A stretch of 64,000 nucleotides of DNA from Sphingopyxis microcysteis (lineage in GTDB: Bacteria; Pseudomonadota; Alphaproteobacteria; Sphingomonadales; Sphingomonadaceae): NCBI RefSeq assembly GCF_012274265.1, contig NZ_JAANYY010000002.1, forward strand, positions 248,001 through 312,000. The letters run 5' to 3'. Positions 28,804 through 39,415 of the stretch are shown here, in pieces. The notes under the pieces were generated by a model. It made no database searches. It had not been told where the DNA came from and worked only from the letters and a program-made list of their open reading frames with translations. How positions within the stretch are numbered: the stretch's first letter is position 1; the number at the start of each line of letters is the position of its first letter. The translations under genes and the position numbers were made by a program.

Positions 28804-29730
28804 ATGGCTGAAATTACGGCCGCTCTCGTCAAGGAACTGCGCGACCGCACCGGCGCCGGCATGATGGACTGCAAAAAGGCGCTCGCCGAAAATGGCGGCG
28901 ACATCGAAGCGTCGATCGACTGGCTGCGCACCAAGGGTCTCGCCGCCGCCGCCAAGAAGGCTGGCCGCGTCGCCGCCGAAGGTCTCGTCGGCGTTGCCAC
29001 CGACGGCACGCGCGGTGCGATGGTCGAAGTGAACAGCGAAACCGACTTCGTCGCCAAGAACGAACAGTTCCAGGGCTTCGTCCGCGACGTCACCAATGTC
29101 GCGCTCGCCGGCAGCATCACCGACATCGAAGCGCTTGGCGCTGCCGCTTATCCGACCGGCGGTACCGTCGCCGAGGCGCTGACGCAGAATATCGCCACGA
29201 TCGGTGAGAACCAGTCGCTCCGCCGCACTGCGATCGTGTCGGTCGGCTCGGGCGTCGTGACCGGCTATGTCCACAACGCTGCCGCGCCCGGCATGGGCAA
29301 GATCGGCGTGCTCGTCGCGCTCGAATCGACCGCGGGCGCCGACGTCCTCGAACCGCTCGGCAAGCAGCTCGCGATGCACGTCGCCGCCGCCAACCCGCTG
29401 GCGCTGAACGGCGACGACCTCGACGCCGACCTCGTCGCGCGCGAACGCGCGATCGCCGAGGAAAAGGCCGCGCAGTCGGGCAAGCCCGCCGACATCGTGT
29501 CGAAGATGGTCGATGGCGCGATCGCGAAATTCCGCAAGGAAAACGCGCTGCTGTCGCAGCTGTTCGTGATGGACGGCAAGACCCCGGTCGCCGAAGTCGT
29601 CGCCGCTGCCGGCAAGGACGTTGGCGCGACGATCACGCTCAAGGGCTTCACCCGCTTCCAGCTCGGCGAAGGCATCGAGAAGGAAGAAAGCGATTTCGCG
29701 GCGGAAGTCGCGGCGGTCGCCGGCGTTTAA
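28804..29730 (+). CDS. tsf: Elongation factor Ts
   Basis: 308 residues. It exchanges GDP for GTP on EF-Tu in the cytosol. The N-terminal UBA-like domain has [19 protein letters not shown], and the core has the contact motif [13 protein letters not shown]. Ribosome binding site GGAAAGGA precedes the ATG. It follows rpsB as in most bacteria and is followed by a family F palindrome, then pyrH. Confidence 0.97.
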   Translation: MAEITAALVKELRDRTGAGMMDCKKALAENGGDIEASIDWLRTKGLAAAAKKAGRVAAEGLVGVATDGTRGAMVEVNSETDFVAKNEQFQGFVRDVTNVALAGSITDIEALGAAAYPTGGTVAEALTQNIATIGENQSLRRTAIVSVGSGVVTGYVHNAAAPGMGKIGVLVALESTAGADVLEPLGKQLAMHVAAANPLALNGDDLDADLVARERAIAEEKAAQSGKPADIVSKMVDGAIAKFRKENALLSQLFVMDGKTPVAEVVAAAGKDVGATITLKGFTRFQLGEGIEKEESDFAAEVAAVAGV

Positions 29731-29777
29731 CAGAAGAATTGGGCTGCGGGCTTCGGTCAGCATTTTTTCCCAGCGTT

Positions 29778-29850
29778 CGTCATGCCGGACTTGATCCGGC
29801 ATCCACTCCGGCCTCGCCGCATGGACCCCGGATCAAGTCCGGGGTGACGA
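29778..29850. repeat. Palindromic repeat family F
   Basis: Arms of about 28 bases (29778-29805 and about 29823-29850). The left arm contains the hairpin TGCCGGA/TCCGGCA and the right arm CCCCGGA/TCCGGGG. The two arms are also complementary to each other except for a few changes. It lies between tsf and pyrH inside the essential cluster. Confidence 0.75.
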
Positions 29851-29959
29851 CTTGGGAAATGCTGTCCGCACAACGCCGCAGTCCGCTTGGCAATGGCGCG
29901 CGCCTTCACTAGGGTGCGCGCCATTCGCGTATCTAATTCCCAAAGAGGTTCCCCCCGAC

Positions 29960-30691
29960 ATGGCTCTACCCGGCATGAAACGCGTTTTGCTCAAGCTGTC
30001 GGGCGAGGCGTTAATGGGTTCGACCCCGTTCGGCATCGACCCCGAAACCGTCGCGAGCATGGCCGCCGAGGTCAAGGAAGCCAAGGATCGCGGGCTCGAA
30101 ATCTGCCTCGTCATCGGCGGCGGCAACATCTTCCGCGGCATGGCGGGCGCTGCCAAGGGCATGGACCGGGCGCAGGCCGATTATATGGGCATGCTTGCGA
30201 CCGTGATGAACGCGCTGGCGATGCAAAATGCGCTCGAACAGCTGGGCGTCCAGACGCGCGTCCAGTCGGCGATCGAGATGGACAAGGTATGCGAACCCGT
30301 CATCCGCCGCCGCGCCGAACGCCATCTGGAGAAGGGCCGCGTGGTGATCTTCGCCGCGGGCGTCGGCGCGCCTTATTTTACCACCGACAGCGGCGCCGCG
30401 CTCCGCGCCGCCGAAATGAAGTGCGACGCGCTCTTGAAGGGTACCAGTGTCGATGGTGTCTATAATGCCGACCCCAAAAAGGATAAGTCGGCGGTCCGTT
30501 ACGACACGCTGAGCTACGACCGGGTGCTCGCCGACAATCTGAAGGTGATGGACGCGAGCGCGGTGGCGCTGTGCCGCGACAATCAGATCCCGATCGTCGT
30601 ATTCAACATTCGCGAAGCCGGCAATCTGGCGCGCGTGCTGGCGGGCGAGGGGGTTTCGACCGTCGTCACCGATGCCGCCGCGACCGCCTGA
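29960..30691 (+). CDS. pyrH: Uridylate (UMP) kinase
   Basis: 243 residues. It phosphorylates UMP to UDP in pyrimidine synthesis. It is a bacterial hexameric type of the amino acid kinase fold: [27 protein letters not shown], and the ATP/UMP site [17 protein letters not shown]. The start ATG at 29960 is chosen because it gives the conserved N-terminus; AAAGAGGTT lies about 10 bases upstream. It is followed after 26 bases by frr, so the two are probably cotranscribed. Confidence 0.97.
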   Translation: MALPGMKRVLLKLSGEALMGSTPFGIDPETVASMAAEVKEAKDRGLEICLVIGGGNIFRGMAGAAKGMDRAQADYMGMLATVMNALAMQNALEQLGVQTRVQSAIEMDKVCEPVIRRRAERHLEKGRVVIFAAGVGAPYFTTDSGAALRAAEMKCDALLKGTSVDGVYNADPKKDKSAVRYDTLSYDRVLADNLKVMDASAVALCRDNQIPIVVFNIREAGNLARVLAGEGVSTVVTDAAATA

Positions 30692-30717
30692 GCCAAAGCA
30701 TAAGAGAGGACAAGACG

Positions 30718-31272
30718 ATGGCGAAATATGACAAGGCCGACCTCGAACGCCGCATGCACGGTGCGGTCGAATCGCTCAAAAGCGACCTTTCGGGCCTGCG
30801 CACCGGGCGCGCGCACACCGCGCTGCTCGATCCGGTGACGGTCGAGGTTTATGGCAGCCACATGCCGCTCAACCAGGTCGCGTCGGTCAGCGCGCCCGAA
30901 CCGCGCATGCTGTCGGTGCAGGTGTGGGACAAGTCGAACGTCGGCCCGGTCGACAAGGCGATCCGCTCGGCCGGGCTCGGGCTCAACCCGATCGTCGACG
31001 GCCAGATGCTGCGCCTGCCGATCCCCGAAATGACGCAGGAGCGCCGCAAGGAGCTGTCGAAGCTCGCCGGCCAATATGCCGAAAAGGCGCGCGTTGCAGT
31101 GCGCAACGTCCGCCGCGACGGCATGGACAATCTGAAGGCCGACGAGAACAAGAAGGAAATCAGCGAGGACGAGCGCAAGCGCCACGAGACCGAGGTGCAA
31201 AAGCTGACCGACGCGACGATCGCCGAAATCGATGCCGCCGCGGCTGCCAAGGAAAAGGAAATCCTGGGCTAA
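30718..31272 (+). CDS. frr: Ribosome recycling factor
   Basis: 184 residues, standard length (185). It splits post-termination ribosomes together with EF-G. Seen: the N-terminal [23 protein letters not shown], the hinge, and the C-terminal helix [30 protein letters not shown] precedes the ATG at 30718. A family E palindrome fills the gap to uppS. Confidence 0.97.
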   Translation: MAKYDKADLERRMHGAVESLKSDLSGLRTGRAHTALLDPVTVEVYGSHMPLNQVASVSAPEPRMLSVQVWDKSNVGPVDKAIRSAGLGLNPIVDGQMLRLPIPEMTQERRKELSKLAGQYAEKARVAVRNVRRDGMDNLKADENKKEISEDERKRHETEVQKLTDATIAEIDAAAAAKEKEILG

Positions 31273-31299
31273 GCCGATGCGCGACGGTGCCGCCATCGC

Positions 31300-31430
31300 G
31301 ATCCTCCCCGGAACGGGGAGGGGGACCATGCGAAGCATGGTGGAGGGGCACCCTCTATCATACGCCGCGCGTGGCCTCGCGTGCCCCTCCACCACCTTCG
31401 GTGGTCCCGCTCCCCGTTCCGGGGAGGATC
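31300..31430. repeat. Palindromic repeat family E overlapping the uppS ribosome binding site
   Basis: Two arms of about 50 bases (31300-31351 and 31381-31430) are inverted repeats with only a handful of mismatches, starting GATCCTCCCCGGAACGGGGA. Each arm holds its own small hairpin (CCATGCGAAGCATGG and CCACCTTCGGTGG). The right arm ends in GGGGAGGATC two bases before the uppS ATG. Confidence 0.88.
31421..31427 (+). promoter_or_regulatory. uppS ribosome binding site supplied by repeat E
   Basis: GGGGAGG at 31421-31427, four bases before the ATG at 31432, is the outer end of the right arm of palindrome E. If the full palindrome folded in the mRNA, this site would be paired with the left arm (CCTCCCC at about 31303-31309). 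Confidence 0.6.
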
Positions 31431-31431
31431 T

Positions 31432-32109
<678 letters not shown>

Positions 32110-32137
32110 TGGTCTCGCGTGTCGGTTCGTCCCCGTT

Positions 32138-32272
32138 CCAACCCCTCTCCTTCAGGGGAGGGGCAGCGAGACTTGCGAACTTGTTCGCTAGTCGCAGCGG
32201 GGTGGGGCCCAACGGCCATGCGCAAGGTCGCGAGCCCCCACCCCCAACCCCTCCCCTGAAGGGGAGGGGCTT
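32138..32272. repeat. MITE-like palindromic repeat family D, copy 1
   Basis: Ends ACCCCTCTCCTTCAGGGGAG and its complement at about 32246-32272. It shares a 50-base inner block (GAGACTTGCGAACTTGTTCG... to GGTGGGGCC) with copy 2 at 49913, but lacks most of the matching inner part of the right arm. It lies between uppS and cdsA inside the essential operon. Confidence 0.8.
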
Positions 32273-32290
32273 GAGAAAAGAGTTCGTGCA

Positions 32291-32968
32291 ATGACAACCG
32301 CGACAAAATCGGACCTGTGGACCCGGATTGGGTCGGCGATCATCCTGTTCGCGATCGCGGGTGCCGCGCTGTGGTTCGGCGGGCTGGCGTTCGGCTTGCT
32401 CCTGCTCGTCGGCGGCGCCCTCGTGCTGGTCGAGTGGTTTCAGCTGGTCAAGCGGATGACGCTTGGCGGCGGCGCGAAGGCCGCGCTGAACGCGCTCGGC
32501 CCGATCCTCGTGCTCGGCGCGATGGCGGGGCTGTGGTTCATCCGCGACCGGCTCGGCATGACCGCGGCGCTGTGGGTATTCGGCATGGTGTGGGCGACCG
32601 ACATCGGCGCTTATTTCGCTGGTCGCGCCTTCGGCGGCGCGCGCCTCGCGCCCAAAATCAGCCCGTCGAAGACCTGGTCGGGACTGATCGGCGGCATGGT
32701 CGCGGCGCTGATCGCCAGCGCCACCATCGGCGACCGCGCGGGCATCATCGGCGTGCCGCTGTGGATCGGCCTGTTCATGGGACTGCTCGCGCAAATGGGC
32801 GACCTCGCGCAAAGCTGGATGAAGCGCCGCGCGGGCGTCAAGGATTCGGGCAAGCTCATCCCCGGCCACGGCGGTCTGTTCGATCGCGTCGATGGCGTGC
32901 TGCCGGTGGCGTTGCTGCTCGGCGCGCTGGCGTATCTCGGGCAACTCAGCGTCGGGACGGCGGGCTGA
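32291..32968 (+). CDS. cdsA: Phosphatidate cytidylyltransferase
   Basis: 225 residues, at the short end for the family. It makes CDP-diacylglycerol, the precursor for PssA and cardiolipin branches. Five to six hydrophobic segments run from about residue 15. The C-terminal signature GVKDSGKLIPGHGGLFDRVD (about 182-200) is complete apart from the usual leading S-x3-KR: here WMKRR precedes it. The ribosome binding site is weak (AAAGAG, nine bases from the ATG). The dxr start lies one base after its stop. Confidence 0.93.
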   Translation: MTTATKSDLWTRIGSAIILFAIAGAALWFGGLAFGLLLLVGGALVLVEWFQLVKRMTLGGGAKAALNALGPILVLGAMAGLWFIRDRLGMTAALWVFGMVWATDIGAYFAGRAFGGARLAPKISPSKTWSGLIGGMVAALIASATIGDRAGIIGVPLWIGLFMGLLAQMGDLAQSWMKRRAGVKDSGKLIPGHGGLFDRVDGVLPVALLLGALAYLGQLSVGTAG

Positions 32969-32969
32969 C

Positions 32970-34136
32970 ATGACGCAGCGCCGCCTTTCGCTGTTCGGCG
33001 CCACCGGGTCGGTGGGGCAATCGACCCTCGACCTGGTGCGGCGCGACGGCGCGGCGTGGCGGGTCACCGTGCTCACCGCGAACAGCGACGTCGCCGAACT
33101 GGCAAGGCTCGCGCGGGAATTTCGTCCCGATGTCGCGGTGATCGCCGATGCGGCGCGGTTTGGCGAGCTTCGCGATGCGCTGGCCGACACCGACATCGAC
33201 GTCGCGGCCGGAGCCGATGCCTTGGTCGAGGCCGCGCAGCGCCCGACCGATCTGGTCATGGCGGCGATCGTCGGCACCGCAGGCCTCGCCCCGACGATGG
33301 CGGCGCTGGCCGCCGGATATGATGTCGCGCTCGCCAACAAGGAGGCGCTGGTGTCGGCGGGCGAATTGATGACCGCCGTTGCGCGGACGTCGGGGGCCAC
33401 CATCCTGCCGGTCGACAGCGAGCATAATGCGATCTTCCAATGTCTCGCTGGCGGCAAAATCGAACAGGTGCGCCGCATCATCCTGACCGCGAGCGGTGGC
33501 CCGTTCCGCACGATGAGCGCCGCCGACATGGCGGCGGTGACCCCCGCGCAGGCGGTCGCCCACCCCAACTGGTCGATGGGGGCCAAGATCAGCGTCGATT
33601 CGGCCACGATGATGAACAAGGGCCTCGAACTCATTGAGGCGCACCATCTGTTCCCCGTCGGCCTCGACCGGATCGAAATCCTCGTCCACCCGCAATCGGT
33701 GATCCACAGCCTAGTCGAATATATCGACTGCTCGACGCTCGCGCAGCTCGGCTCGCCCGACATGCGCATCCCGATTGCCAGCGCGCTCGCCTGGCCGCAA
33801 CGGATGGCGACGCCGTGCGCGCCGCTCGACCTCGCGGCGATCGCGCGGCTCGATTTCGAGGCACCCGACGAAGTGCGTTTTCCCGCGACCGCGCTCTGCC
33901 GCGCCGCGATCGCCGCAGGCGGCGCGCGCCCGGCGCAGCTCAACGCCGCGAACGAGGTGGCGGTGGCCGCCTTCCTAGCGGGGCGCATCGCCTTTCCGGC
34001 GATCGTCGATACGGTGCGCCGCGTGATCGACGCCGATGCACCCGCCGCGCCGTCATCGCTTCAAGATATATTCAGCGTCGATGCCGCATCGCGTGCGGCT
34101 GCCCAACGCTTTGTGGACCAATATGAACATGCTTGA
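32970..34136 (+). CDS. dxr: 1-deoxy-D-xylulose 5-phosphate reductoisomerase
   Basis: 388 residues, normal length. It is the second step of the MEP isoprenoid pathway, NADPH-dependent. NADPH-binding GATGSVGQSTLDL is at the N-terminus. Metal and substrate residues lie in ANKEALVSAGE, LPVDSEHNAIFQ, ILTASGGPFR and MMNKGLELIEAHHLF. The ATG at 32970 follows the cdsA TGA by one base. Its stop region overlaps the rseP start by 14 bases, so the chain cdsA-dxr-rseP is tightly coupled. It supplies isoprene units used by UppS. Confidence 0.96.
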   Translation: MTQRRLSLFGATGSVGQSTLDLVRRDGAAWRVTVLTANSDVAELARLAREFRPDVAVIADAARFGELRDALADTDIDVAAGADALVEAAQRPTDLVMAAIVGTAGLAPTMAALAAGYDVALANKEALVSAGELMTAVARTSGATILPVDSEHNAIFQCLAGGKIEQVRRIILTASGGPFRTMSAADMAAVTPAQAVAHPNWSMGAKISVDSATMMNKGLELIEAHHLFPVGLDRIEILVHPQSVIHSLVEYIDCSTLAQLGSPDMRIPIASALAWPQRMATPCAPLDLAAIARLDFEAPDEVRFPATALCRAAIAAGGARPAQLNAANEVAVAAFLAGRIAFPAIVDTVRRVIDADAPAAPSSLQDIFSVDAASRAAAQRFVDQYEHA

Positions 34137-35259
34137 CGTTCCGCTTTGGCTTTATCCGATCGCATTTCTGGCGGTGCTCGGCCCGCTCGTGTTCGTGCAC
34201 GAATATGGCCATTACATCGTCGGACGCTGGTGCGGGGTGAAGGCTGATACCTTCTCGATCGGCTTCGGGCGTAAGATCGTCAGCTGGACCGACAAGCGCG
34301 GCACCGAATGGAAGATCGGTTGGCTGCCGCTCGGCGGCTACGTCCAGTTCGCCGGCGACCGCGATGCCGTCAGCCAGCCCGACGCCGAATGGCAGCATCT
34401 GCCCGCCGAACAGAAATCGCATACTTTTCCCGCGCAGCCGGTGTGGAAACGCGCGCTGATCGTCGCGGCGGGGCCCGTGACCAATTTCCTGTTCGCCATA
34501 TTGATCCTCGCGGGCTTTGCCTGGGTGGGCGGAACGCTAGTGACGCCGCCCGTTGCGGGCGGGATCGAGGCGGGGTCGGCGGCGGACGCCGCTGGCCTGC
34601 GTCCGGGCGACCGGATCGTCGCGATCGATGGGCGCAGCATCGACGTATTCAGCGACATTCCGATGGCGGTCGCCCACCGTCCGGGCGAAACGATGCAGGT
34701 CCGCGTCGCCAGCGGTGGCAGCGAACGGACAATCGCGCTGACCCCTCGGCTGGTCAAAGACAAGGATCCCTTCGGCAAGGAATATGAACGGGCGATCATC
34801 GGGCTGGCGCCGCCGCCGGTTCAGATCCAGTCGGTCAGCTTGCTCGAGGCGCCTGCTGTAGGCCTGCGCCAGACCTGGCAGATCGTCCGCCAGACCGGCG
34901 AGGTGCTCGGCCAGTTCCTGACCGGGCGCCGGTCGATCAAGGACATGAACGGCCCCGTGAAGATTGCCGAAGTTTCGGGCCAGGCGGCCACGCTGGGGCT
35001 GGCGTCGCTAATATTCTTCATCGCGCTGATTTCCATCAATCTGGGGTTCATCAACCTCTTGCCATTGCCCATGCTTGATGGAGGCCATTTGCTTTTCTAC
35101 GCCTATGAAGCTGTGCGGCGCCGCCCGGCGCCTGCGCAGGCACAGGAATGGGCGTTTCGATTCGGCTTTGCGGCGATCGTCACGCTGATGCTGGTCGTGA
35201 CTTTCAACGATTTGGGCTCATTGGGCCTGTGGGACGGGATCGCGCGCTTGATTGGCTAG
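34123..35259 (+). CDS. rseP: RIP metalloprotease (site-2 protease)
   Basis: 378 residues. It is an inner-membrane zinc protease that cuts transmembrane segments such as anti-sigma factors and signal peptide remnants. HExxH motif HEYGH (His26, Glu27, His30) lies in the first membrane helix. One PDZ domain (about 145-215) has AADAAGLRPGDRIVAIDG, and the last helices carry the third ligand motif NLLPLPMLDGGHL. The PDZ count is one by eye, as in many alphaproteobacteria. The start overlaps dxr by 14 bases; an ATG six bases later is possible. Confidence 0.94.
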   Translation: MNMLDVPLWLYPIAFLAVLGPLVFVHEYGHYIVGRWCGVKADTFSIGFGRKIVSWTDKRGTEWKIGWLPLGGYVQFAGDRDAVSQPDAEWQHLPAEQKSHTFPAQPVWKRALIVAAGPVTNFLFAILILAGFAWVGGTLVTPPVAGGIEAGSAADAAGLRPGDRIVAIDGRSIDVFSDIPMAVAHRPGETMQVRVASGGSERTIALTPRLVKDKDPFGKEYERAIIGLAPPPVQIQSVSLLEAPAVGLRQTWQIVRQTGEVLGQFLTGRRSIKDMNGPVKIAEVSGQAATLGLASLIFFIALISINLGFINLLPLPMLDGGHLLFYAYEAVRRRPAPAQAQEWAFRFGFAAIVTLMLVVTFNDLGSLGLWDGIARLIG

Positions 35260-35332
35260 CGAGTCTGGGGCAGGGAGTTGCGCGCGAACCCGCGGTCAGG
35301 CGGGCTTGGCGCTTTTGAGTTATTTTTTCGGG

Positions 35333-38023
35333 ATGAACAGCGTGGCTTCACACAAATTCTCGGCGCGGACACAGCTGTCGGCCCTCCTTTTGGCAGGAAC
35401 GATGCTCGGAGCGCCGGTGATGGCGCAGGAGGTCGCGCCGCCAACCGTCCCAGCGCCCGCTCCCGAAGCGGCGCCCGCCGCGACCACGGTCCAGTCGATC
35501 ACCATCGTCGGCAACCAGCGGCTCGAGGCGCAGACAATCCTGTCGTACCTTCGCCTGCGCGTCGGCCAGCGCTATGACCGATCGATCCTCGACCAGGCCT
35601 TGAAAGACCTTGCCGCGACCGAGCTGTTCAAGGATTTCCAGATCACCGACAACAATGGTGCGCTGACGATCGAGGTCACTGAAAACCCGGTGATCAACCG
35701 CGTCATCCTGGAAGGCAACAAGCGCCTGAAGGAAGACAAGATCCGCCCCGAGATCAAACTCGCGCCGCGTCAGATCTTCACCCGCTCAAAGGTCCGCGCC
35801 GACGTCGCGCGCATCATCGAACTCTACAAGCGGCAGGGCCGTTTTGCCGCGACCGTCGAGCCCAAGATGGTGTCGCTCGACCAGAACCGCGTCGACGTCG
35901 TTTTCGAAATCAACGAGGGGCCGAAGTCGAAGGTTCGCCAGATCAGCATCATCGGCAACGAAAAGTTCAGCGACGGTGACCTGAAGGACGAGATGGCGAC
36001 CAAGGAATCGGGGCTGCTGACGATCCTGTCGTCGAACACCAGCTACGACCCCGATCGCCTCGCCTATGACCAGCAGAAGCTGCGTCTGTTCTACCTGCAG
36101 AACGGCTATGCCGATTTCCGCGTCATTTCGGCGGTCGCCGAGCTGACCAGCAACAAGCAGGACTTCATCATCACCTATGTGGTCGAGGAAGGCGAACGCT
36201 ACAAATTCGGCGACGTCGATGTGAAGAGCGAATTGCGCGATTTCCAGCCCGAGATGCTGAAGACGCTGCTGCCGATGAAAACGGGCGACTGGTATGATGC
36301 CAAGCTGGTCGAGGACACGGTCGAAAGCCTGAGCGAAACCGCCGGCCTGTTCGGCTATGCCTTTGCTGACATCAACCCTGAATTCCGCCGCGACGCCGAA
36401 ACGCGGACGATGCAGATCACCTTCAACGTCGCCGAAAGCCCGCGTACATACGTGGAGCGCATCGACGTCAACGGCAACACGCTGACCCACGACAAGGTCG
36501 TGCGCCGCGAATTCCGTCTGAACGAAGGCGACGCCTTCAACAGCTTCGGCATCAAGCGTACCGAAAACCGCATCAACAGTCTGGGTTATTTCCAGGAAAA
36601 TCTCGAGATCGAGCGCAAGGAGGGCAGCGCCCCCGACCGCATCATCCTGGAAACCAATGTCGAGGAAAAACCGACCGGCGAATTGTCGCTGTCGGCGGGT
36701 TTCTCGTCGATCGAGAATTTCCTGCTCCAGGCGTCGATCCGCCAGCGCAACTTCCGCGGCCTCGGCCAGCAGTTGCAGGCGTCGGTCAACTATTCGAGCT
36801 ATTCGAAGTCGGTCGAGCTCGGCTTTACCGAACCCTATCTGTTCGACCGCAATATCTCGGTCGGCGGCAGCATCTATCGCCGCGATCTGAACTCGTTCAA
36901 CTTCATCAACAATGATCGCCAGACGACGTTCCAGCAGGTGACCACCGGGTTCCAGCTCAACGCCGGCGTGCCGCTCACCGAATTCATGTCCTTCTTCGGA
37001 CGTTACAGCCTGAATTATGACGATGTGACGCTCGACCGCGGCATCTATTTCTTCGGCAACCAGTGCGACCCGCTCGTCGCCGGGCGCTATCTGTGCGATG
37101 CGATCGGCAAGCGCACGACGTCGCTGATCGGCTACACGCTGGCCTATGACGACCGCGACAATCGCCTGCGCCCGACGCGCGGCCAGTCGCTGTCCTTGAG
37201 CCAGGATTTCGCGGGTCTCGGCGGCAGCGTCAAATATGTCCGCACCCGCGCCAATGCGTCGAAGCACTTCAACCTGGGTAGCCGTTTCGTCCTCAACGTG
37301 TCGGCCGAGGGCGGCTATATCTATCCCTTCGGCAGCGCCCCGACCCCGGGCAGCGACAAGGTGCGCCTGACCGACCGCTTCTTCCTCGGCGAACCGCAGA
37401 TGCGCGGTTTCGACATTCGCGGCGTCGGCCCGCGCGTGATCCGCTATTCGGTCGACAATACCGACCCCGCCAATCCGATCGTGATCACCGAGGGCGACCG
37501 CGACCGGGGTCAGATCGACGACGCGCTCGGCGGCCGCGCTTATTATCAGGGCCGCCTGGAACTCGACATCCCGCTCGGCACCGGGGCCAAGGAACTGGGG
37601 CTGCGGCCGTCGATCTTCCTCGACGTCGGTTCGGTGTTCAGCGTCAAGCGGCCGACGCTGACCACGCTCGCCAATTTCCGCGAAACCAATCCCGCCGCGC
37701 CGGGCTTTGGCCTGATCAAGTCGCTGTGCCGCAACGCGACGACGGGAACCAGCCAGTTCGCCGACGAAACGACGACGACGCCGCCGGGCGGCGTGCCGAC
37801 GGGTACCGGCCAATATACCAGCTGTCCGACCGGCTTCTCGCGCCTCGATCCGTTCGAGGAACGCTTCTTTGGCGACAGCTGGATGCCGCGCGTTGCAGTC
37901 GGCGCCGGGGTCAACTGGAACTCCCCCTTCGGTCCCTTCCGGATCGACTTCGCTTACGCCCTTCGCAAAGAAGAGGGCGATGATACCAAACGCTTCTCAT
38001 TCAACGTAGGAACCCAATTCTAA
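35333..38023 (+). CDS. bamA: Outer membrane protein assembly factor BamA
   Basis: 896 residues. A signal peptide (about 1-33, ending APVMAQ) precedes a Pro/Ala spacer and five POTRA domains (about 55-470; first one begins QSITIVGNQRLE). A C-terminal Omp85 barrel follows, ending in Phe (FNVGTQF). The barrel holds the signature-like FFLGEPQMRGFDIRGVGPR, close to the VRGF motif of the family. It inserts beta-barrel proteins into the outer membrane, including the giant autotransporter at the window start. The frame is open to 35252; the ATG at 35333 gives a proper signal peptide. The next gene starts on the last base of its stop (TAATG). Confidence 0.96.
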   Translation: MNSVASHKFSARTQLSALLLAGTMLGAPVMAQEVAPPTVPAPAPEAAPAATTVQSITIVGNQRLEAQTILSYLRLRVGQRYDRSILDQALKDLAATELFKDFQITDNNGALTIEVTENPVINRVILEGNKRLKEDKIRPEIKLAPRQIFTRSKVRADVARIIELYKRQGRFAATVEPKMVSLDQNRVDVVFEINEGPKSKVRQISIIGNEKFSDGDLKDEMATKESGLLTILSSNTSYDPDRLAYDQQKLRLFYLQNGYADFRVISAVAELTSNKQDFIITYVVEEGERYKFGDVDVKSELRDFQPEMLKTLLPMKTGDWYDAKLVEDTVESLSETAGLFGYAFADINPEFRRDAETRTMQITFNVAESPRTYVERIDVNGNTLTHDKVVRREFRLNEGDAFNSFGIKRTENRINSLGYFQENLEIERKEGSAPDRIILETNVEEKPTGELSLSAGFSSIENFLLQASIRQRNFRGLGQQLQASVNYSSYSKSVELGFTEPYLFDRNISVGGSIYRRDLNSFNFINNDRQTTFQQVTTGFQLNAGVPLTEFMSFFGRYSLNYDDVTLDRGIYFFGNQCDPLVAGRYLCDAIGKRTTSLIGYTLAYDDRDNRLRPTRGQSLSLSQDFAGLGGSVKYVRTRANASKHFNLGSRFVLNVSAEGGYIYPFGSAPTPGSDKVRLTDRFFLGEPQMRGFDIRGVGPRVIRYSVDNTDPANPIVITEGDRDRGQIDDALGGRAYYQGRLELDIPLGTGAKELGLRPSIFLDVGSVFSVKRPTLTTLANFRETNPAAPGFGLIKSLCRNATTGTSQFADETTTTPPGGVPTGTGQYTSCPTGFSRLDPFEERFFGDSWMPRVAVGAGVNWNSPFGPFRIDFAYALRKEEGDDTKRFSFNVGTQF

Positions 38024-38715
38024 TGAAGAAAATTCTTGTCGCCTCGGCGCTGGCCATCGCCACGCTGTCGGTTTCGCCGATCGTTTCCGCACCTGCGATC
38101 GCGCAGGCAAAGGGCGTCGGCGTCGCTGACGTTCGCGTTGCGGCCGCGCGCTCGAACGCCTTTACGGTCGCCTCGCAGCAGATCGAAACCACCTACAAGG
38201 CCCAGATCGATCAGCAGCAGTCGCGCGGCCAGACCCTGCAGGCCGAAATCAACGTCCTGATCGCCAAATATAATGAAGAGGCGAAAAAGACCCCGCAGAA
38301 CCAGGCCGCGCTGCAAGCCGCCGGCAAGGCCGTTCAGGACAAGCGCCAGGCGGCGCAGGCGGAACTCGGGCAGATCGGCGCGCCGATCGAACTCGCGATC
38401 GCCTATGTCGAAGACCAGATCAGCGTTCGCATGAACGAAGCGATCCGCGCCGCAATGGTCGCGAAAAAGATCGACCTGCTGCTCAACCCCGATGCGGTGC
38501 TGGCGCGCGAAAACAATGTCGACATCACCGACGCCGTCGTGACCGAACTCAACCGCATCCTGCCGACCGTATCGACCGCGGTTCCCGCCGGTTACCAGCC
38601 GGGCCAGCTGGTCCAGCAGCGCAACCAGCAGCTGATGGACGCCGCTCGTGCGGCGCAGCCGGGCGCCACGCCCGCCGCACCGGCGCCGACCGGCACCGCG
38701 CCGACGACGCGTTAA
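38023..38715 (+). CDS. skp: OmpH/Skp-family periplasmic chaperone
   Basis: 230 residues, longer than E. coli Skp (161) because of a C-terminal Ala/Pro/Gln-rich tail. Signal peptide about 1-28 (ends APAIAQA). The OmpH domain (about 30-185) starts with [17 protein letters not shown] and continues into a long coiled helix rich in Gln and Lys, which forms the tentacles that hold unfolded outer-membrane proteins. Its start overlaps the bamA stop by one base, so client chaperone and insertase are made together. Confidence 0.9.
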   Translation: MKKILVASALAIATLSVSPIVSAPAIAQAKGVGVADVRVAAARSNAFTVASQQIETTYKAQIDQQQSRGQTLQAEINVLIAKYNEEAKKTPQNQAALQAAGKAVQDKRQAAQAELGQIGAPIELAIAYVEDQISVRMNEAIRAAMVAKKIDLLLNPDAVLARENNVDITDAVVTELNRILPTVSTAVPAGYQPGQLVQQRNQQLMDAARAAQPGATPAAPAPTGTAPTTR

Positions 38716-38719
38716 TATC

Positions 38720-39199
38720 GTGTCCGACGGGGATAAAGCAGCAGGGGCGATGGGAGCGGCGGACGTCCGCCGGATCCTGACGTTGCTGCCGCATCGTTAT
38801 CCGATGCTGCTCGTCGACCGGGTGGTTTCGATCGTGCCCGACACGTCGATCCACGCGGTCAAGGCGGTGACGATGAACGAGCCCTTTTTCCAGGGCCATT
38901 TCCCCGGTCGGCCGATCATGCCCGGCGTCTTGATCGTCGAGGCGCTGGCGCAGGCCGCCGGTGTCCTCGCTATCGAATCGATGGGGCTCGCCGGGACCGG
39001 CAAGCTCGTCTATTTCATGGCGATCGACGGGGCGAAGTTCCGGAAGCCGGTCGAACCCGGCTGCCTGCTCGACCTGCACGCCACGATCATCCAGGCCAAG
39101 CGCAGCGTCTGCCGTTTCGAGGGCAAGGCGATGCTCGACGGCGTCCTGGCGGCGGAATGCCAGTTCACTGCGATGATTGCCGATCCGCCGAGCGACTAA
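38720..39199 (+). CDS. fabZ: 3-hydroxyacyl-ACP dehydratase FabZ
   Basis: 159 residues from a GTG at 38720 (alternative ATG at 38750; neither has a good ribosome binding site). It dehydrates 3-hydroxyacyl-ACP in fatty acid synthesis. Hotdog-fold motif [14 protein letters not shown], catalytic His60 in [15 protein letters not shown] and Glu74 in [10 protein letters not shown]. It follows skp closely. In most Gram-negatives lpxD would lie between skp and fabZ and lpxA after it; both are absent here. Confidence 0.95.
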   Translation: MSDGDKAAGAMGAADVRRILTLLPHRYPMLLVDRVVSIVPDTSIHAVKAVTMNEPFFQGHFPGRPIMPGVLIVEALAQAAGVLAIESMGLAGTGKLVYFMAIDGAKFRKPVEPGCLLDLHATIIQAKRSVCRFEGKAMLDGVLAAECQFTAMIADPPSD

Positions 39200-39214
39200 G
39201 CCAACACGCCTTCT

Positions 39215-39292
39215 CGTCATCCTGGCGAAGGCCGGGATATCACCCGTGCATCCTTACGCCCCGGCGGGATCCCGGCCTTCGCCGGGATGACG
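39215..39292. repeat. Palindromic repeat family B, copy 2
   Basis: CGTCATCCTGGCGAAGGCC at the left and its near-complement ending GCCGGGATGACG at the right. It lies between fabZ and rpmE, where it could end the long envelope operon. Confidence 0.85.
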
Positions 39293-39415
39293 GAAGGGCG
39301 ACCCGCAAGCCCACTTGCGGAATCGGGATTTCGCCACTAAAGGCCGCACCTTCGCGTTTCCGGACGCACAGACTCACGCTGCTGGTCGGTAACCAGCGGC
39401 ACAGGAGCTTAAGAC

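Noticed and set aside
35786-37813. Long minus-strand frame opposite bamA
   Set aside because: Shadow of strong third-position GC bias; bamA on the plus strand has complete POTRA and barrel features.
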